Part shown: positions 52,309 through 60,239 of the stretch, in pieces
Layout of the letters: each line of letters begins with the position of its first letter
Position numbering within the stretch: position 1 is the first letter of the stretch
Assembly (NCBI RefSeq): GCF_023195755.1
Contig: NZ_CP096203.1
Coordinates: forward strand, 1,302,001-1,366,000
Direction of reading: 5' to 3'
DNA: 64,000 nucleotides
Origin: Chryseobacterium nepalense
Lineage (GTDB): Bacteria; Bacteroidota; Bacteroidia; Flavobacteriales; Weeksellaceae
Program-made: the position numbers and the translations under genes
The notes under the pieces: model-generated
What the model saw: the letters and a program-made list of their open reading frames with translations, nothing else
Database searches by the model: none
What the model was told of the DNA's origin: nothing

Positions 52309-53575
52309 TTTCTTTTGTTTTAAAACAAAAGAAACAAAAGTTCAAGACTGGAACCTTACGCTAAAAATTTCTTTTACTCTCTAAAAAGTCTAAAACTTGC
52401 GCGAGTTCACTATTGGTTCTTCGGTTTTATATTTTTGTCGCGCTTCGGACAGTAGAATTTTCTTTACGTTCGCAAAAGTAATTTTCTTTACGCTTCAGCT
52501 TCCTAGGTCGTTTTTTATATTATTGTGAATAAAGATCCTTCGACTGCTTCGTGTTCAGGATGACAGAGTGTATTATGTGACTGTGTCATCCTGAAAGAAT
52601 CTCAACTTCTTTTAATTACATTTCTTTTGTCTTGAAACAAAAGAAACAAAAGTTCAAGACTGGAACCTTACGCTAAAAATTTCTTTTACTCTCTAAAAAT
52701 TCTAAAACTTGCGCGAGTTCACTATTGGTTCTTCGGTTCTATATTTTTGTCGCGCTTCGGACAGTAGAATTTTCTTTACGTTCGCAAAAGTAATTTTCTT
52801 TACGCTTCAGTTTCCTCGGTCGTTTTTATATTATTGTGAATAAAAATCTTTCGACTGGTTCGCGTTCAGGATGACAGAGTGTATTATGTGACTGTGTCAT
52901 CCTGAAAGAATCTCAACTTCTTTTTATTACATTTTCTTTTGTCTTGAAACAAAAGAAACAAAAGTTCAAGACTGGAACCTTCCGCTAAAAATTCCTTCTG
53001 CTCTCTAAAAATTCTAAAACTTGCGCGAGTTCACTATTGGTTCTTCGGTTTTATATTTTTGTCGCGCTTCGGACAGTAGAATTTTCTTTACGTTCGCAAA
53101 AGTAATTTTCTTTACGCTCCAGTTTCCTAGGTCGTTTTTTATATTATTGTGAATAAAGATCCTTCGACTGCTTCGTGTTCAGGATGACAGAGTGTATTAT
53201 GTGACTGTGTCATTCTGAAAGAATCTCAACTTCTTTTAATTACATTTCTTTGTCTTGAAACAAAGAATTATTATCTGTTATTTTTTCTTTTGTCTTAAAA
53301 CAAAAGAAACAAAAGTTCAAGACTGGAATCTTCCGCTAAAAATTCCTTTTGCTCTCTAAAAATTCTAAAACTTGCGCGAGTTCACTATTGCTCTATATTT
53401 TGTCGCGCTTCGGACAGTAGAATTTTCTTTACGTTCGCAAAAGTAATTTTCTTTACGCTTCAGCTTCCTAAGTCATTTCTAAAAGAACCTTCAATTGCTT
53501 TGCTTACAGTTTCACAGATTGTATTATCTAACTGTCTCATTCTGGAAGAATTTCAACATATTTTAAACAATTTTT
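52309..53575 (+). repeat. Tandem array of 312-bp repeats (four units)
   Basis: Units start at 52309, 52621 and 52933 with an exact 312-bp period. The fourth begins at 53245, restarts at 53284 after a short duplication, and decays toward 53575. Each unit has a hairpin (CTTTTGT...ACAAAAG), TTCAAGACTGGAACC, ACTTGCGCGAGTTCAC, GTCGCGCTTCGGACAGTAGA, two TTTTCTTTACG blocks, then CCTTCGACTGCTTCGTGTTC, AGGATGACAGAG and a closing TCTCAACTTC. No frame, promoter or spacer structure suggests a gene or CRISPR. Confidence 0.93.
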
Positions 53576-53615
53576 CTTTTATCCTCTATCCGTCTATTAT
53601 CTTACGGTCTTTTTC

Positions 53616-53963
53616 TTACAAATGTATGAATAATGACGTTCTTTCCTTCTTTTCCAGGTTTCTGGTTTTATGACCTTTTCCGACTGTGTCTTCTACCAGG
53701 AGGATTTCGCCGGTCTGAAACTGACGAAGCTCTCCGAGTGAGGTTTCTATTTCAACACCTCCATTCAAAAGCACAATGAATTGCTTCTGCGGAGCATGAT
53801 GGAAATCGTAATCGTAATCTGCAGAAACTTTTCTGAACTGTAATCTTTTAACTTCAAAATTCTCGGATAAATATCCTATTTCACCTTGGTCAATTAAAGG
53901 AATTTCAAGATCTTCAAAATGAGATTCTCCTTCTTCATCACTAAATATTCTTGTGATTTTCAT
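53616..53963 (-). CDS. Small cupin-domain protein
   Basis: The 115-residue protein has the cupin core DYDFHHAPQKQFIVLLNGGVEIE and a second motif, GEILLVEDTVGKGHKT. Only part of the metal His set is evident. It ends the probable cluster led by the MhqO-like gene at 56915 and may bind aromatic or oxidised ligands. Function not assigned. Confidence 0.8.
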   Translation of the reverse strand: MKITRIFSDEEGESHFEDLEIPLIDQGEIGYLSENFEVKRLQFRKVSADYDYDFHHAPQKQFIVLLNGGVEIETSLGELRQFQTGEILLVEDTVGKGHKTRNLEKKERTSLFIHL

Positions 53964-54008
53964 GATGTTTCAATTTAAAATAAAAGAGTATAATAGCTTT
54001 ATCTTTAT

Positions 54009-54629
54009 TTAAACAAAAATCAATGAATTTGCCAGTTCAATTTCTTCCTGATTGATAGAATGTCCAAAATTCTGATAGACTTTTTCGGTAACATCAGCAT
54101 TCATTTCCCGGAGAATATTAGCCGTTGCATATACCCTTTCTACCGGTACATGAAAATCCGGATTGCTGGTTGCTAACAAAACAGGTGTTTGTGCAAAATC
54201 TCCTTTGTAATTTTCTCTGTTGATCTTTTCACCAATTACTCCACCGATAATGGCTGCCGCCCCTCCGAATTTCTGTGCATTTCTTGCTAAAAACTCCAGC
54301 GTAAGACAGGCTCCCTGTGAAAATCCGAAGAAGTAGATATTTTCCGGCTCTATACCCTCAGCTAAAGCTTTTTCTACGGTTTTGCCTATGTTTTCAATGG
54401 CTGAAGAGAGCCACGGCTCATTCTGTTCCACCGGAGCGATGAAGGAAAACGGATACCAGCTTCCTTTTGTGGCCTGAGGAGCCAGTAATGCATAATCTTT
54501 CACATTTAAATATTGCGACAAGCTTAAAATATCCTGTGCGCTTCCACCTCTTCCATGCACCATAATCAGAACTTTTTCTGCTTCATTCAATGGTTTTCCT
54601 GCTGTTTTTATATCTAAAATATGAGCCAT
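54009..54629 (-). CDS. Alpha/beta-hydrolase, MhqD/carboxylesterase-like
   Basis: The 206-residue protein has HGRGGSAQD (oxyanion loop), the nucleophile elbow FGFSQGACLTLEF, and a C-terminal His in NFGHSINQEE. It resembles the phospholipase/carboxylesterase group that includes MhqD of Bacillus, encoded next to ring-cleaving dioxygenases. It starts 3 bp after the MhqO-like gene, so it likely acts on products of ring cleavage. Confidence 0.9.
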   Translation of the reverse strand: MAHILDIKTAGKPLNEAEKVLIMVHGRGGSAQDILSLSQYLNVKDYALLAPQATKGSWYPFSFIAPVEQNEPWLSSAIENIGKTVEKALAEGIEPENIYFFGFSQGACLTLEFLARNAQKFGGAAAIIGGVIGEKINRENYKGDFAQTPVLLATSNPDFHVPVERVYATANILREMNADVTEKVYQNFGHSINQEEIELANSLIFV

Positions 54630-54632
54630 GAC

Positions 54633-55586
54633 TTATCTGTATTTTTCTGTTGGATAATTAAATTTCGGAAGAACTTCTACTAAATGTTCTCTTTTTTCTT
54701 CAAACTGTTGAGGAAGATTGAGATGCTCACCCAATGAAGCGAGTTCCTCATCCACATCAAATCCCGGACCTGAAGTAGCAATTTCAAACAAAACACCACC
54801 CGGTTCTTTGAAATATACGGAAGTGAAATATTTACGGTCTTTCACTTCAGTATGTTCCAATCCGAATGTATTGAGTTTTTCAATCATCTCAAGCTGGGTT
54901 TGTGCATCTGGTGTAGCGAAGGCAACGTGATGAACCGTTCCTCTTCCGGCAAGTCCTTTCAAAGCATTCGGGGTGCATACAAGATCTACATATTTTCCCG
55001 GAGCATCTTCCGCGGCGTATCTGAACCTGTCTGAACTTTCCGCAATAAGCTGATGATTCATCTGGGTTGTGAGCAGCGCTGCAGTTCTTTCATAAGCATC
55101 CAGCCATATTTCCACATGGTGAATTCCTTTAATGGCAAAATCTTTTGGGATAAAATGATTGTAGTATCCTTTACGATCATCCTTATCATTAAAAACCAAT
55201 TCCAGTCCGAGTCCATCAAAATCTTCAAGATAAATAAATACTTCACCTGAGAATCTTTGCTGAGGCTGCTTGAAAGGGATATTAAACTGATTCAGGCGAT
55301 TCATCCAGTAATCCAGTGCATCCATGGATATGGAAAACGCTGTTGTATTCAGCATACCTTTTCCGTGCCTTCCATTTACCAGTCCTTTTCCGTAGGGAAA
55401 AGTCGTCATAATCGTTCCCGGAGTTCCGAATTCGTCCCCGAAATAAAAATGGTATACATCGGAATAATCGAAATTAACCGTTGTTTTAACCAGCCGAAGT
55501 CCTAATACTCCGGTATAAAAGTCTATATTTTCTTGTGTGTCGCCTGTGATGGCTGTAACGTGATGAAGTCCTGTGATCAGTTTCAT
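54633..55586 (-). CDS. Ring-cleaving dioxygenase (VOC fold), MhqO-like
   Basis: The 317-residue protein has two glyoxalase/VOC modules. The first begins MKLITGLHHVTAITGDTQEN and includes FYTGVLGLRLVKTTVNF; the second has GIHHVEIWLDAY and the metal-bearing end FKEPGGVLFEIATSGPGF. The His and Glu ligands of an extradiol-type Fe centre are present. MhqO-type enzymes are induced by hydroquinones and catechols. Gap of 3 bp to the hydrolase gene, 30 bp after the GNAT stop. Confidence 0.92.
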   Translation of the reverse strand: MKLITGLHHVTAITGDTQENIDFYTGVLGLRLVKTTVNFDYSDVYHFYFGDEFGTPGTIMTTFPYGKGLVNGRHGKGMLNTTAFSISMDALDYWMNRLNQFNIPFKQPQQRFSGEVFIYLEDFDGLGLELVFNDKDDRKGYYNHFIPKDFAIKGIHHVEIWLDAYERTAALLTTQMNHQLIAESSDRFRYAAEDAPGKYVDLVCTPNALKGLAGRGTVHHVAFATPDAQTQLEMIEKLNTFGLEHTEVKDRKYFTSVYFKEPGGVLFEIATSGPGFDVDEELASLGEHLNLPQQFEEKREHLVEVLPKFNYPTEKYR

Positions 55587-55616
55587 GGTTGTTGAGATTA
55601 AGGTTAAGGTTAATAA

Positions 55617-55910
55617 TTATTCTTCTTTTAGCCAGACATCGTTGTACAATTCCGGATTTCTTTTGAACTGGGCATGAACATACGGACACAACGGTACGAT
55701 TTTAAGATCATTTTCTCTTGCATACGAAACCAGCTTATCCAATAATATTTTGGCAAAACCCTTTCCTGCATATTCTTCGCTGACTTCAGTGTGATAAACG
55801 GTCAATTTGTTTCCCATTACTGAAATATCCATTTTTCCGGCTTTGTTTTCGTCTGAAAAAAGCTGTATTTCTCCTCTTACGTTTCCTAAAACTACTTTCG
55901 TTGTTTCCAT
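55617..55910 (-). CDS. Small GNAT-family N-acetyltransferase-like protein (YjdJ-like)
   Basis: The 97-residue protein has the minimal GNAT fold found in YjdJ-type proteins: YHTEVSEEYAGKGFAKILLDKLVSYA, with the acetyl-CoA pyrophosphate loop EYAGKGFA, then CPYVHAQFKRNPEL. The lack of the N-terminal part of GNAT is normal for this group. Substrate unknown. It lies 75 bp after the second dioxygenase. Confidence 0.88.
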   Translation of the reverse strand: METTKVVLGNVRGEIQLFSDENKAGKMDISVMGNKLTVYHTEVSEEYAGKGFAKILLDKLVSYARENDLKIVPLCPYVHAQFKRNPELYNDVWLKEE

Positions 55911-55985
55911 AATGTTTGTTGGTTGTTGGTTGTTGGTTAATTGCTAATTGCTAAATTACTGTGTTTGCTGAAAATGGCTGATGAC

Positions 55986-56915
55986 CTATGATAACTTCGG
56001 CAATGCCTCTTCTATTTTTTCACGTAAACCCTCGTGCTGTTTCGGAAGTTTTAAGCTTGTTCCCAACTCGTTTAAAGGTTCATCTACGGTGAATCCAGGA
56101 TTATCGGTAGCAATTTCGAATAAAACACCGCCCGGTTCACGGAAATACAGTGAATAAAAATAATCTCTGTCGATTTTCGGAGTGATATTCAAACCTGCGG
56201 AAAGGACTTTTTCACGGAATTCCATCAACACATTATCATCTTTCACTCTGAAAGCAACATGGTGATTGGTTCCTGCCGCATTCCTTCCCAATAACAATTT
56301 ATCATTTTCAATAATATCAACCCGGTTGGCAGTTTCAACTGCATCTGTAGCAAAACGGTATCTTTCACCTTCCTGTTTCTGGAGATCATATCCGAAGATA
56401 TCCGTTAAAACTTTTATGGTGGGTTCTGCTTTTTTTAATGAAAGCGTTACATTGTGAAATCCTTTCAAAGCATTTTCTTCTTTGATGTCTTCTGTTGTCC
56501 AGACTTTTCTTTCATCTGTGGAAGATTCGATAAACTGCAGCTGTAAACCATCCGGATCTTTAAATGAAATCAGTTTTTCACCGAATATTTCTCCCTCTTC
56601 CGCATTTACATTAAACTGCTGCAGTCTGTTTTTCCAGAAATCAATACTTCCTTTGGGAATTGAATAGCCGATGTGCGTGGCCAATCCCGCTCCGTTTGTT
56701 CCTTTTCCTATTCCTTCCCACGGGAAGAAGGTCAGAATAGTTCCGGGTGTTCCTTCTTCATTTCCGAAATAAAAGTGGTAGGTTCCGGGATCATCAAAAT
56801 TGACAGTTTTCTTAACCAGTCTTACCCCCAATACCTGAGTATAAAAATCTAAATTTCTTTTGGCGTTGTCTGCGATCGCAGTGATATGGTGCAGCCCTAA
56901 AATTCTATTGTTCAT
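55986..56915 (-). CDS. Ring-cleaving dioxygenase (VOC fold), second MhqO-like paralog
   Basis: The ATG at 56915 (MNNRILGLHHITAIADNAKR) starts just after a TAnnTTTG promoter; an upstream GTG at 56963 lies inside the operator and was rejected. The 309-residue protein has two VOC modules and ends with the metal site FREPGGVLFEIATDNPGF. It is related to the product of the gene at 54633, so both are likely quinone/catechol detoxification enzymes. It heads a five-gene minus-strand cluster. Confidence 0.92.
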   Translation of the reverse strand: MNNRILGLHHITAIADNAKRNLDFYTQVLGVRLVKKTVNFDDPGTYHFYFGNEEGTPGTILTFFPWEGIGKGTNGAGLATHIGYSIPKGSIDFWKNRLQQFNVNAEEGEIFGEKLISFKDPDGLQLQFIESSTDERKVWTTEDIKEENALKGFHNVTLSLKKAEPTIKVLTDIFGYDLQKQEGERYRFATDAVETANRVDIIENDKLLLGRNAAGTNHHVAFRVKDDNVLMEFREKVLSAGLNITPKIDRDYFYSLYFREPGGVLFEIATDNPGFTVDEPLNELGTSLKLPKQHEGLREKIEEALPKLS

Positions 56916-56934
56916 GTTGTTTAATTTTATATGA

Positions 56935-56984
56935 CAAATGTATGAGCTTATAAAATCCTGCACATTTAACTAGTTTAATAAATG
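56935..56984 (-). promoter_or_regulatory. Promoter of the MhqO-like cluster with shared 22-bp quasi-palindrome
   Basis: The complement reads TACATTTG at 56942-56935, 20 bp downstream of the same 22-bp element found before the pirin gene (56963-56984). The -7 boxes of both promoters are followed by TC-TAT (TCCTAT and TCATAT). Confidence 0.72.
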
Positions 56985-57146
56985 ATATTATCCTAAATAT
57001 CATTTTAAGTTATTATTTTAAATTAATTAGAGGGCTAAATTTAGCTTAGTAAAAATAAACCATTAAAAATCAATATATTAAAATTCGATTAAAAAATATT
57101 TTGTAAAAACCCTACTTTTTTAGTAGACTATTGAAAATTTATGTTT

Positions 57147-57154
57147 TATATTTG
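57147..57154 (+). promoter_or_regulatory. -7 box of the metNIQ leader transcript
   Basis: TATATTTG matches TAnnTTTG, 25 bp before the leader ORF start at 57180. A TTG at 57131-57133 is only 13 bp upstream, so the -33 element is weak or absent. Confidence 0.5.
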
Positions 57155-57179
57155 CAACCGTAATCAGAAGATAAAAACA

Positions 57180-57278
57180 ATGAATACAGGTTTGAAAAAT
57201 ATTTTCATCATCAAGCATACCATCAGAATAATGATGAAGTATTGCTGTATGCCTGAAATAGAGCATTGTGGTGACTGA
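57180..57278 (+). CDS. Met/Cys-rich leader peptide before metNIQ
   Basis: A 32-codon ORF starts 26 bp after the -7 box and ends at TGA 57278. The last half reads IMMKYCCMPEIEHCGD: three Met and three Cys in sixteen residues. It is followed 26 bp later by an intrinsic terminator and then by metN. Such a layout fits transcription attenuation controlled by translation of Met or Cys codons. No signal peptide or family. It was too short for automatic ORF lists. Confidence 0.55.
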   Translation: MNTGLKNIFIIKHTIRIMMKYCCMPEIEHCGD

Positions 57279-57302
57279 CCTTACTTTTATATGACATATT
57301 TT

Positions 57303-57334
57303 AAAGGCTTTACCACGTTGTAGAGCCTTTTTTT
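57303..57334 (+). terminator. Attenuator terminator before metN
   Basis: A 9-bp stem with one G-T pair (AGGCTTTAC and GTAGAGCCT, loop CACGTT) at 57305-57328 is followed by seven T, ending 21 bp before the metN ATG. ACCAC in its left arm and loop (57312-57316) could instead pair with GTGGT at 57268-57272 in the last codons of the leader ORF. Confidence 0.75.
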
Positions 57335-57355
57335 GTTTAATGAAGCATCGTAATT

Positions 57356-58384
57356 ATGATAGAGATAAAAAATATATCAAAAACCTTCCATCAGAAAAAT
57401 CAGTCTTTTAAGGCACTGGACCAAATCAGCCTGAATATAGAAAAGGGCGATATTGTAGGAATTATAGGGTTTTCCGGAGCGGGGAAAAGCACTCTGATCA
57501 GAACGGTAAATCTGCTTGAAAAACCGGATAAAGGTGCAATCATCATTAACGGAAAAGATTTTACCAGACTAAAATCCAGAGAGCTGGCAAAGGAAAGAAA
57601 AAAAATAGGAATGATTTTCCAGCATTTCAACCTTCTTTCATCAAGAACTGTTTCTGAAAATATTGCTTTACCGCTAGAACTTGATGGCGTAAAAAAAGAA
57701 GCAATCAGTAAAAAAGTTAATGAGCTTCTAAGTATTGTAGGACTTGAAGATAAGGCCAATGATTATCCTAAAAGCCTTTCAGGAGGTCAGAAACAAAGAG
57801 TAGCTATTGCCAGAGCACTTGCCAACGATCCTTATCTCCTGCTCTGTGATGAAGCGACCAGTGCACTGGATCCCGCAACAACATGGTCAATCTTGCAGCT
57901 GCTAAGAGATATTAATCAGAGGCTCGGCATTACCATTCTCTTGATTACCCACGAAATGGAAGTCATACGGACGATTTGCGACCATGTTGCTGTTATAGAC
58001 AAAGGAAAACTTATTACAAAAGGAACTTTAGGTGAAATTATTACACAAAAAGATCAACCCATCATCAAAAAATTTTTAAACTCAGGTGTTATGAATATAC
58101 CGCAGGAACTCAGTAAAAAATTGCAAAAAGAACCGCAGGAAGGGCTTTTTCCCCTTATAGAAGTAGAAGTGAATGAAGATATTTCCGTTGAAGCACTTCT
58201 TTCCATTGTATACGATAAATATAAGATTCCTTATAAAGTTTTAAAGGCAGACGTAGAATATCTGGGAGACACAAATTTTGGTAGACTTCTTCTACAACTC
58301 CAGGGTGATGAAGAAGAAAATCAGCAGGCCATTTATTATTTAAACCAGAATAAAATCCAAAACAGAGTAAGAGGTTATGCTTAG
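57356..58384 (+). CDS. metN: Methionine ABC transporter ATP-binding protein MetN
   Basis: The 342-residue ATPase has Walker A GFSGAGKST (38-46), LSGGQKQR, Walker B LLLCDEATSALDP, and a C-terminal NIL-type domain (about 265-342), the regulatory substrate-sensing part of MetN. It energises methionine import. It overlaps metI by 8 bp. A leader ORF and terminator precede it. Confidence 0.96.
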   Translation: MIEIKNISKTFHQKNQSFKALDQISLNIEKGDIVGIIGFSGAGKSTLIRTVNLLEKPDKGAIIINGKDFTRLKSRELAKERKKIGMIFQHFNLLSSRTVSENIALPLELDGVKKEAISKKVNELLSIVGLEDKANDYPKSLSGGQKQRVAIARALANDPYLLLCDEATSALDPATTWSILQLLRDINQRLGITILLITHEMEVIRTICDHVAVIDKGKLITKGTLGEIITQKDQPIIKKFLNSGVMNIPQELSKKLQKEPQEGLFPLIEVEVNEDISVEALLSIVYDKYKIPYKVLKADVEYLGDTNFGRLLLQLQGDEEENQQAIYYLNQNKIQNRVRGYA

Positions 58385-59033
58385 TGACACGATAATTACG
58401 CTCCTTTCAAAAGGAGTTTGGGAGACGGTTTTCATGACATTTGTTTCCGGATTTTTTGGGTTTGTTTTGGGACTGCCGGTTGGGATTTTATTATTTCTGA
58501 CTAGAAAAGGACAGCTTTTGGAAAACAGGATTTATAACAAAATCTTATCGGTGCTGGTCAATATCTTCCGTTCAATCCCCTTTATTATTCTGATTGTCTG
58601 GATGATTCCTTTCACCAGGAGCCTGGTAGGAACATCTATTGGTGTTAATGCAGCATTGGTTCCGCTGAGTATCGGGGCAGCACCATTTATTGCAAGACTG
58701 GTTGAAAACAGCCTGCTGGAAGTTCCTGCCGGATTAATAGAAACCGCCAGAGCATTGGGAGCCAGCCCGTTTCAGATCATCAGGAAAATTCTCCTCCCGG
58801 AAGCACTGCCTTCTTTAATCAACAACGCAACAATCACTTTGATAACGTTAGTGGGTTATTCTGCAATGGGTGGAGCGGTGGGAGCCGGAGGACTCGGACA
58901 GATCGGCTATCAGTACGGCTATATCGGCTATGATGCGGTCATTATGAACCTTGTACTTGCCTTATTGGTAGCGATTGTATTTATCATCCAATTTTCTGGT
59001 GACCGACTGGCTAAACGGTTTGATCATCGATAA
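58377..59033 (+). CDS. metI: Methionine ABC transporter permease MetI
   Basis: The 218-residue membrane protein has five TM helices and the EAA loop (ETARALGASPFQIIRKILLPEA) that contacts MetN. Start overlaps the metN stop by 8 bp, so translation is coupled. The pore is for methionine and related amino acids in the inner membrane. Confidence 0.96.
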   Translation: MLSDTIITLLSKGVWETVFMTFVSGFFGFVLGLPVGILLFLTRKGQLLENRIYNKILSVLVNIFRSIPFIILIVWMIPFTRSLVGTSIGVNAALVPLSIGAAPFIARLVENSLLEVPAGLIETARALGASPFQIIRKILLPEALPSLINNATITLITLVGYSAMGGAVGAGGLGQIGYQYGYIGYDAVIMNLVLALLVAIVFIIQFSGDRLAKRFDHR

Positions 59034-59116
59034 AAGGATAATAATTGTCCTTCAAATTTAAGATAATATAATGTGAATGTGAAATAGTGTGGTGGCATTG
59101 CAAAACTTTGTCACTG

Positions 59117-59185
59117 ATGGTAAAAGGCGAATTTCCGGGGCATCCTGAGATTAATACCGTTCCGTGATTTTCGCTTTCTTACCAT
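59117..59185 (+). other. Potential structured element between metI and metQ
   Basis: ATGGTAA (59117-59123) pairs with TTACCAT (59179-59185), and GCGAA (59127-59131) with TTCGC (59170-59174), leaving a 38-nt GC-rich interior (CCGGGGCATCCTGAG). No known riboswitch motif is recognised. It could be a processing site or a regulatory fold. Confidence 0.4.
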
Positions 59186-59207
59186 TTAAAAAAGAAAATA
59201 ATTTACA

Positions 59208-60014
59208 ATGAAAAAAATAAAGATTTTAGGACTGATAACTGTTGGATTATTACTGTCAGCCTGCAATTCCGGGAAAGACAATCCCAATTCGATTAAAGTA
59301 GGTATTACCTCCGGACCGGAAAAGGAAATTGCGGAAACTGCCAGAAAAGTGGCCAAAGAAAAATACAACCTTGATGTGGAGCTGGTTGCCTTCAACGATT
59401 ATGTCATTCCCAATGAAGCCCTGAACAACGGGGATATCGACGCCAATGCTTTTCAGCATGTCCCGTATCTGAGTGAGCAGTCCAAACAGAGAGGGTATAA
59501 ACTTGCCGTAGTGGGAAATACATTTGTCTACCCGATCGTTGCCTATTCCAAAAAAATAAAAAACATCAGCGAGCTGCAGAATGGAAGTACGGTTGTTATT
59601 CCGAACGATCCAACCAACGGCGGCCGCTCTTTATTGCTGTTACAAAAAAATGGTTTGCTAAAACTGAGAGACGGAATCGGTTTATTACCAAAAGTCACTG
59701 ATATTACTGATAATCCGAAGCAGTTGAAAATTATCGAAATTGAAGCACCACAGCTACCGAGAGTATTGGATGATAAGGAAGTTGTACTGGCGATCATTAA
59801 CAATAATTTTGCAGCACAGGCCGGACTGGATGCAGAAAAGCAGGGAATTTTAAAGGAAGATAAAAATTCGCCTTATGTGAATGTGATTGTTTCACGAGAG
59901 GATAATAAAAATTCTGAAAAAGTGAAGAAGTTTGTAAAAGCTTACGAATCTGATGAGGTAGAAAAAAAAGCAGAAGAAATTTTTAAAGGTGGTGCCGTTA
60001 AAGGCTGGAACTAA
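59208..60014 (+). CDS. metQ: Methionine ABC transporter substrate-binding lipoprotein MetQ
   Basis: The 268-residue lipoprotein has a lipobox with Cys19 (LLLSACNSG) and NLPA-family segments IKVGITSGPEKEIAETAR, DIDANAFQHVPYLSEQS and IPNDPTNGGRSLLLLQ, which form the methionine-binding cleft. It delivers methionine to MetNI from the periplasm side. It lies 174 bp after metI; a terminator follows. Confidence 0.96.
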   Translation: MKKIKILGLITVGLLLSACNSGKDNPNSIKVGITSGPEKEIAETARKVAKEKYNLDVELVAFNDYVIPNEALNNGDIDANAFQHVPYLSEQSKQRGYKLAVVGNTFVYPIVAYSKKIKNISELQNGSTVVIPNDPTNGGRSLLLLQKNGLLKLRDGIGLLPKVTDITDNPKQLKIIEIEAPQLPRVLDDKEVVLAIINNNFAAQAGLDAEKQGILKEDKNSPYVNVIVSREDNKNSEKVKKFVKAYESDEVEKKAEEIFKGGAVKGWN

Positions 60015-60095
60015 ATATGATAAAAGTTTAATATTAATGCATTTCACAGAAATTAGTTATTGCTAAGAGATTTTTGTTATTTATATATTTTTGCG

Positions 60096-60128
60096 GCATC
60101 ATTCTATACAACGGAATGATGCTTTTTT
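60096..60128 (+). terminator. Intrinsic terminator of the metNIQ operon
   Basis: A 9-bp perfect stem GCATCATTC and GAATGATGC with a 9-nt loop at 60096-60122 is followed by T6. Confidence 0.88.
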
Positions 60129-60185
60129 GTTCTCTTTAAGTGAATGGTGAGAAATAACCAATTTCACGAAATTACATTTTCTCAA

Positions 60186-60216
60186 TTTGAGATAATAAAA
60201 AAAATTCCTATTTTTG
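60186..60216 (+). promoter_or_regulatory. Full promoter of the second GH3 gene
   Basis: TTTG (60186-60189), a 19-bp spacer and TATTTTTG (60209-60216) match the Bacteroidota consensus exactly and place the transcript start just before the ATG at 60240. Confidence 0.75.
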
Positions 60217-60239
60217 TTTTTAATCTAAAAAGGCTTTTT

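Noticed and set aside
52309..53575. CRISPR array
   Set aside because: Unit length (312 bp) is far too long, there are no unique spacers, and no cas genes are present.
57155..57355. SAM riboswitch upstream of metN
   Set aside because: I do not see the SAM-I conserved core or kink-turn sequences; a leader ORF with terminator explains the layout better.
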